The position numbers were made by a program, and so were the translations under genes. Below the pieces are notes generated by a model. It was not told where the DNA came from. It did no database searches and saw only the letters and a program-made list of their open reading frames with translations. Below, piece after piece: positions 59,975 through 64,000 of a stretch of DNA of 64,000 nucleotides (the first letter of the stretch is position 1; every line of letters starts with the position of its first letter). This DNA is from Phytobacter massiliensis JC163 (GTDB lineage Bacteria; Pseudomonadota; Gammaproteobacteria; Enterobacterales; Enterobacteriaceae). Location: assembly GCF_000321045.1 (NCBI RefSeq), contig NZ_HE578945.1, forward strand, positions 1,862,016-1,926,015, written 5' to 3'.

Positions 59975-60811
59975 ATGGACTATAAAATTATTGCCCTTGA
60001 TTTGGACGGGACGCTTTTAACGCCCGAAAAAAAGATTCTTTCTGAATCACTAACTGCCCTACAAAATGCCCGGAAATCTGGTGCAAAAGTGGTAATCGTG
60101 ACCGGACGCCATTATGTTGCAATCCATCCTTTTTACCAGGCTTTGGGACTGAATACGCCCGCAATATGCTGTAATGGTGCTTTATTGTACGATTACAATA
60201 CCAACAGCGTGATTGCGGCAGACCCTTTAAAAGCAGATCAAGCTTCACTATTAGTTGATTTACTCAATAGTTACAATGTTCACAGCCTGATGTATGCTGA
60301 TGATGGTATGTTCTATCAGGAGCCAACAGGGCATATTATCCGTACAGAACTATGGGCTAAGTCCCTTCCAGAATCACAACGCCCCATATTCAGAAAAGTG
60401 TCCTCTCTTCGTGAAGCATCGCAAAATGTCAATGCTATTTGGAAATTCGCGCTTACCGATGCTGACACTGAGAAACTACAGAATTTTGGACAGATTGTAG
60501 AACGTGAATTAGGGCTTGCTTGTGAGTGGTCCTGGCACGACCAGGTAGATATAGCCCAGGCCGGAAACAGTAAGGGTAAACGCCTGACGCAATGGGTTGA
60601 ATCACAGGGTTTGTCTATGAGCCAGGTTATAGCGTTTGGTGATAACTATAACGATCTAAGTATGTTGACGAATGCTGGCCTGGGCGTTGCAATGGGTAAC
60701 GCTGTGGATGAAGTCAAAGCAATAGCTGATTTAATTATTGGTGACAATACAGAAGCTGGAATAGCGGATGTCGTTAACAATCACTTTGTTAACATTACGC
60801 AAAACGTGTGA
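59975..60811 (+). CDS. HAD-family phosphatase, diverged YbhA homologue
   Basis: 278-aa Cof-type HAD hydrolase (pyridoxal-phosphate or sugar-phosphatase type as YbhA). Motif I IIALDLDGTLLTP, motif II VIVTGRHYVAIHPF, cap domain with HIIRTELWAKSLPESQRP, motif III Lys in NSKGKRLTQW and motif IV AFGDNYNDLSML. Same architecture and length as YbhA but AT-rich codons, so acquired with the island and likely compensating the broken copy (inference). ATG at 59975 gives the family start; GTG three codons upstream is possible. Confidence 0.9.
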   Translation: MDYKIIALDLDGTLLTPEKKILSESLTALQNARKSGAKVVIVTGRHYVAIHPFYQALGLNTPAICCNGALLYDYNTNSVIAADPLKADQASLLVDLLNSYNVHSLMYADDGMFYQEPTGHIIRTELWAKSLPESQRPIFRKVSSLREASQNVNAIWKFALTDADTEKLQNFGQIVERELGLACEWSWHDQVDIAQAGNSKGKRLTQWVESQGLSMSQVIAFGDNYNDLSMLTNAGLGVAMGNAVDEVKAIADLIIGDNTEAGIADVVNNHFVNITQNV

Positions 60812-60868
60812 TTCTAATTTATTATATTATGCGATGCGTACAATAATAATTTAAGAGCATCCATAATA

Positions 60869-61195
60869 TTAATCGTATAACCACCTGCCCGCTTTAGCTG
60901 ACTCAATTAACATGCCTATCGTAAAGTCAGGCACCAATACAGGCTCTGTTTTCTTGAAAATGTTCCATGAAATCGGTGTCTCAGGATAATATTTTTTTAT
61001 ATTAAAATTGCCTTTATCTACCTTAAACTCACTGAAATATTGTTCCATGAGTTCCTCCGCTTCAAGGTCATCTATAGACAGGTCAGTATCTAAATCTGTT
61101 TCTGGGGTTAACGGGACAGGTTTAGCAGAAAACACATATACTCCTGCATATGGGCGAACGATTTCGTATACCCGCTTCTCTATATTCTCTACCAT
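60869..61195 (-). CDS. DUF1493-family protein
   Basis: 108-aa acidic protein with a region DTDLSIDDLEAEELMEQYFSEF that resembles an acyl-carrier-like helix-turn around a conserved Asp/Leu, and a C-terminal PDFTIGMLIESAKAGRW, the usual DUF1493 end. AT-rich. Its start overlaps the upstream gene by 7 bases, so the two are coupled. Function unknown. Family call from memory of sequence pattern only. Confidence 0.75.
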   Translation of the reverse strand: MVENIEKRVYEIVRPYAGVYVFSAKPVPLTPETDLDTDLSIDDLEAEELMEQYFSEFKVDKGNFNIKKYYPETPISWNIFKKTEPVLVPDFTIGMLIESAKAGRWLYD

Positions 61196-61653
61196 AGTTT
61201 ATCGTTTCCTCTGGCAATAGCATTGTACTCACTGATAGTTCGGTAAACAATTTGAGAAACATCATTTGCAAGTATTAACACACCGATTAGCGGTATGGTT
61301 CGTCCAACAAATGGAGCAATATTGCGCACCATTTGTTTTCTTACAGTCCATGGAGTATAACCCCCTAACCATGTTGGCAGCTTCATGCCGAATGGAAATT
61401 TCGCTTTTTTAAACACTGCCCTGGATGCCTTTGACGCATAGGATGTGCCCAAAATAGTCCCACCGGGTTTAGTGCGCGTAGTCAGAACATTTCGCCCTGA
61501 AACTATTCCTATAACTGCACCAAAATCTGCAACTCCTAACCCAAATTGTTCTATAGTCTTCTCGCAAAAGACCATGAAAAACATTTCAGCAGCAGTTAAA
61601 TTTGATTTACCCGCATAGAAGTACGTTCCATTCAACTCCTCAACCGTATCCAT
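61189..61653 (-). CDS. STM2901-like hypothetical protein
   Basis: 154 aa, begins MDTVEELNGTYFYAGKSNLT. Features: a central Gly/Ala-rich hydrophobic part GVADFGAVIGIVSGRN, PGGTILGTSYASKASR, WLGGYTPWTVRKQMVRNIAPF, then a hydrophobic C-terminal helix TIPLIGVLILANDV. It resembles proteins of the Salmonella STM2901 type that are found beside DUF1493 genes (recalled). AGAGA lies upstream of ATG. Possible membrane association. Toxin, immunity or effector roles cannot be decided from sequence. Confidence 0.7.
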   Translation of the reverse strand: MDTVEELNGTYFYAGKSNLTAAEMFFMVFCEKTIEQFGLGVADFGAVIGIVSGRNVLTTRTKPGGTILGTSYASKASRAVFKKAKFPFGMKLPTWLGGYTPWTVRKQMVRNIAPFVGRTIPLIGVLILANDVSQIVYRTISEYNAIARGNDKLW

Positions 61654-62028
61654 AATTAATCTCTAAGTATGATTACCATTGCTACTATCATAGAGCGGTG
61701 TTAATGGTTAGAAAACCGACCAGTGTTGGGATTTATCCTAAAAACCATGTAGTGTTAATAAACATGCTGTAAATGATGAATCTATCAAGTCGTGGTCAGA
61801 TAATTAACGCAGCCGCTAAAACCCACCTTAATCAGGTCATGTTATTAATCCATGTTCAGAAATGACTAACAAAAAATATTTTTAATATTTGCGTTGTGAG
61901 GTCGTCATAAACGTCATTCAGAGTTTATGTTTAAATACTTTCGCGTCTTGCAATTTAATGCCTTACAGGCAAGCCCCTGCTGCAATCAGGTAGATATCGC
62001 CCGCTTTATTGCAAGCGAGCTGCTGTAA
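61654..62028. other. AT-rich non-coding stretch at the right end of the island
   Basis: About 340 bases without a supported ORF. It contains the promoter of the leftward STM2901-like/DUF1493 pair. Near the end, 61969-61990 repeats with few differences at 62011-62033 (GCAAGC...CTGCTG(C/T)AATCAGG), the second copy being the last codons of ybhA plus flank. Confidence 0.55.
61993..62028 (+). pseudogene. ybhA: 3' remnant of native ybhA
   Basis: Reads DIARFIASELL and stop, matching the position and pattern of the YbhA C-terminus (DxIAQFIxSxLI in E. coli as recalled). It ends one base before the modC stop, the expected convergent ybhA-modC arrangement. Confidence 0.65.
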
Positions 62029-63087
62029 TCAGGCGGTTATTGAAACGCTTTTGATCTGCGCGTACAGCCAGAGACCCGCTTTAATGCCAAGCTCATCGCG
62101 GGCCCAGGGGCTGATACGCGCCCACAGCGTGCGGCCCGCCACCTCCAGCTGGACTTCCACCTGGCCTTCGACATCAAAACAGTGGGCCACCCTCGCCCGC
62201 AGCACATTGCGAATGCTGGTGCCGACCGGCGGCTGCAGCACCAGCGACACATCTGTCGCCTGAATCCGTACCCGCACGGCGCTTTGCGCCGGACGGTCCA
62301 GCCTGCTCACCCAGAGGTGCTGGTCGCCCAACGCCAGCGCCGTCATTGCGTAATGGGGGTGATGTTCAAGTACGCTCACTTTCAGCACGCTGCTCTGCTG
62401 CTCCTGCGGCAGCCACGGGTGCATAATCCGGCTTCCCCAGATATCCTCCAGATTGCCAAAGGCTTTTACCTCGCCGGATTCCAGCACCAGCACCTTATCG
62501 GCGAGGTGCAAAATTTCATCCAGCGAATGGCTGACGTAGAGCATCGGGATATTAATCTCCCGCGTGAGCCGCTGCAGATAAGGCAGCAGTTCACGTTTGC
62601 GAGGGATATCCAGCGAGGCCAGCGGCTCGTCCAGCAGCAAAAGCTCGGGTGCAGTCAGCAGCGCGCGGCCAATAGCGACGCGCTGTTTTTCGCCGCCGGA
62701 AAGCCCCCCCGGCAGGCGGTCGAGCAGCGGCTCAATACCCAGCAGCGCCACCAGCTTATCGAACTGGGCGTGCATCGATTTCGCCATGCCGTAACGTAAG
62801 TTACCCCGTACCTTATAGTGCGGGAAAAGGCGCGCATCCTGAAACACATAGCCGACCCGACGCTTTTCTGGCGGCAGGCAGATGCGCTTTTGCGCATCAA
62901 ACAGCACGCGGTCATTAAGCACAATGCGCCCCTGCTCCGGGCGGGTTAAACCGCTGATCGCGTTAATCAGCGACGTCTTCCCTGCCCCGGAAACGCCAAA
63001 CACGGCGGTAATACCGCTGGCAGGAAGGTTTTCAGCAACCTGTAAACGGTGAGCACCCAGCGTCTGGGTAAAATTGAGCGCCAGCAT
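62029..63087 (-). CDS. modC: Molybdate ABC transporter ATPase ModC
   Basis: ATP-binding subunit with C-terminal Mop/TOBE domain, 352 aa, E. coli length. Walker [10 protein letters not shown] (about 31-39), signature LSGGEKQR, Walker [14 protein letters not shown]-loop YVSHSLDE. The C-terminal half (about 290-352) includes [14 protein letters not shown] and [14 protein letters not shown], the molybdate-sensing domain. Three bases after modB. Confidence 0.97.
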   Translation of the reverse strand: MLALNFTQTLGAHRLQVAENLPASGITAVFGVSGAGKTSLINAISGLTRPEQGRIVLNDRVLFDAQKRICLPPEKRRVGYVFQDARLFPHYKVRGNLRYGMAKSMHAQFDKLVALLGIEPLLDRLPGGLSGGEKQRVAIGRALLTAPELLLLDEPLASLDIPRKRELLPYLQRLTREINIPMLYVSHSLDEILHLADKVLVLESGEVKAFGNLEDIWGSRIMHPWLPQEQQSSVLKVSVLEHHPHYAMTALALGDQHLWVSRLDRPAQSAVRVRIQATDVSLVLQPPVGTSIRNVLRARVAHCFDVEGQVEVQLEVAGRTLWARISPWARDELGIKAGLWLYAQIKSVSITA

Positions 63088-63090
63088 GGC

Positions 63091-63780
63091 TTATCCCCCC
63101 GTCCGTTGACGGCTGATCCGCGCCAGCCATTCAGAAACAAGCAGCGATATCAGCGCCAGGACGATCGAAATCACGCACAGCCGCGCCGCCGCCCCTTCGC
63201 CGCCCGGGGTCTGAATCAGCGTGTACATGGCCGAAGGAATGGTTCGCGTCTCACCGGGAATATTCGACACAAAGGTAATGGTCGCGCCGAACTCACCGAG
63301 CGAGCGGGCAAACGCCAGCACCGTACCGACAATAATGCCCGGCAGCGTCAGCGGCAGCGTGATGGTAAAAAAGACGCGCCAGCGCCCGGCCCCCAGGGTA
63401 CGCGCCGCCTGTTCAAGGCGCATGTCGACCCCCTCCAGCGCCAGGCGGATCGCCCGCACCATCAGCGGGAAAGACATCACCGCCGCCGCCAGCACCGCCC
63501 CGCGCCAGCTAAAGGCAAACGTAATACCAAACCACTCATAGAGCCGCTCGCCGATAAAACCGCGCCGCCCCATGGCGATTAACAACAGATATCCCACGAC
63601 AACCGGCGGCAGCACCAGCGGAAGATGCAACAGACTGTCGAGTAACGCTTTGCCCGGAAAGGAGCAGCGCACCAGCAGCCAGGCGAAGAAGATCCCAAAG
63701 GGCAAACTGAATACCACGGCAAGAGAAGAGACTTTCAGGCTCAGCAGTACGGCCTGCCATTCAGGATCGGTGAGTATCAT
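63091..63780 (-). CDS. modB: Molybdate ABC transporter permease ModB
   Basis: 229-aa inner-membrane permease, five segments, with the EAA-type loop LEQAARTLGAGRWRVFFTITLP (about 140-161). MILTDPEWQAVLLSLKVS start as in E. coli. Its ATG overlaps the modA stop by one base. Confidence 0.97.
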   Translation of the reverse strand: MILTDPEWQAVLLSLKVSSLAVVFSLPFGIFFAWLLVRCSFPGKALLDSLLHLPLVLPPVVVGYLLLIAMGRRGFIGERLYEWFGITFAFSWRGAVLAAAVMSFPLMVRAIRLALEGVDMRLEQAARTLGAGRWRVFFTITLPLTLPGIIVGTVLAFARSLGEFGATITFVSNIPGETRTIPSAMYTLIQTPGGEGAAARLCVISIVLALISLLVSEWLARISRQRTGG

Positions 63781-64000
63781 TAGCGTGTCGTAAATCCGTA
63801 ACGTTTAAAAATAGCGGAGGCTTCCGGCCCTTTCAGGTAATCATAAAATGCGCTTACCGTCGCGTTTTTATGCCCATCAACGATGGCAACCGGGTATTCC
63901 ACTTTTTTATGGGAGGATTCCGGGAAGGTGCCCACCACTTTGACGCCCTGACTGGCGACCGCGTCGGAGCCGTAAACCACCCCCAGCGGCGCTTCACTGC
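63780..64000 (-). CDS. modA: Molybdate-binding periplasmic protein ModA, C-terminal part
   Basis: 73 residues of the molybdate receptor; the gene runs off the window. EAPLGVVYGSDAVAS, FPESSHKKVEYPVAIV and YDYLKGPEASAIFKRYGF match ModA, including the Tyr and Val/Ala loops around the oxyanion site. First gene of modABC; its promoter and ModE site lie outside the window. Confidence 0.96.
   Translation of the reverse strand, partial: SEAPLGVVYGSDAVASQGVKVVGTFPESSHKKVEYPVAIVDGHKNATVSAFYDYLKGPEASAIFKRYGFTTR

Larger units (their letters stand above)
59847..61992. mobile_element. Small AT-rich island inserted in ybhA
   Basis: About 2.1 kb of clearly AT-richer DNA between the 5' and 3' pieces of native ybhA. 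It carries a diverged full-length ybhA homologue and a two-gene DUF1493/STM2901-like pair on the other strand. No integrase, transposase or terminal inverted repeat seen. Left boundary is well placed; the right one lies between about 61970 and 61993. Confidence 0.7.

Overview
The window is chromosomal DNA from a non-E. coli member of the Enterobacteriaceae (Enterobacter/Kosakonia/Klebsiella-like; genus inferred only). Gene order largely follows the E. coli ldtB (ybiS) to modA segment, read in reverse. Most proteins look closely similar to their E. coli counterparts, base composition is GC-rich, and Shine-Dalgarno sites are typical. All product and symbol calls rest on recognition of the protein sequence and gene order; no search was run.

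Layout. 1-7.1 kb: 3' end of ldtB, then an accessory block (aldo/keto reductase and a tripartite EmrA-EmrB-NodT efflux operon). 6-10.3 kb: ybiR-mntR manganese-linked pair, the 42-aa MntS small protein, opgE and ompX. 10.7-15 kb: rhtA, dps and the glnHPQ glutamine importer. 15-23.1 kb: ybiO, rlmF, a flavin-reductase-like gene, ybiI, ybiJ, ybiB and the SOS gene dinG. 23.3-27.1 kb: an alpha-glucoside PTS operon (GntR-family regulator, EIICB, and a 6-phospho-alpha-glucosidase split by a frame change). 27.3-39.6 kb: rhlE, cecR-ybhGFSR exporter operon, ybhQ, ybhP-clsB-ybhN, and two BI-1-like membrane proteins. 39.6-43.6 kb: moaABCDE behind a molybdenum-cofactor riboswitch and a ModE-like site, and ybhK. 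43.6-47.3 kb: an eptA-basR-basS (pmrCAB) operon with a PmrA box, facing a 30-codon small membrane ORF that has its own PmrA box. 47.4-57 kb: uvrB with LexA and DnaA boxes, an orphan ABC ATPase, the biotin genes bioA/bioBFCD around a BirA operator, a DJ-1-family gene and ybhB. 57-64 kb: ybhC, pgl, a broken ybhA interrupted by a small AT-rich island, then modCB and the end of modA.

How it fits together. Several regulatory circuits can be read from the sequence: MntR with mntS; BasR with eptA and the small ORF; BirA with the biotin genes; CecR with its own operon; LexA with dinG and uvrB; and molybdate/Moco control linking moaA (ModE-like site, riboswitch) with the molybdate importer modABC at the other end of the window.

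The least explained parts are the PmrA-box small ORF next to basS with a terminator-like hairpin covering its ribosome-binding site, the AT-rich insert that split ybhA and carries its own full-length ybhA homologue plus a DUF1493/STM2901-like pair, and the LivF/UrtE-like ATPase with a degenerate signature motif and no transporter partners. No tRNA, rRNA, CRISPR array, insertion sequence or integrase was seen.
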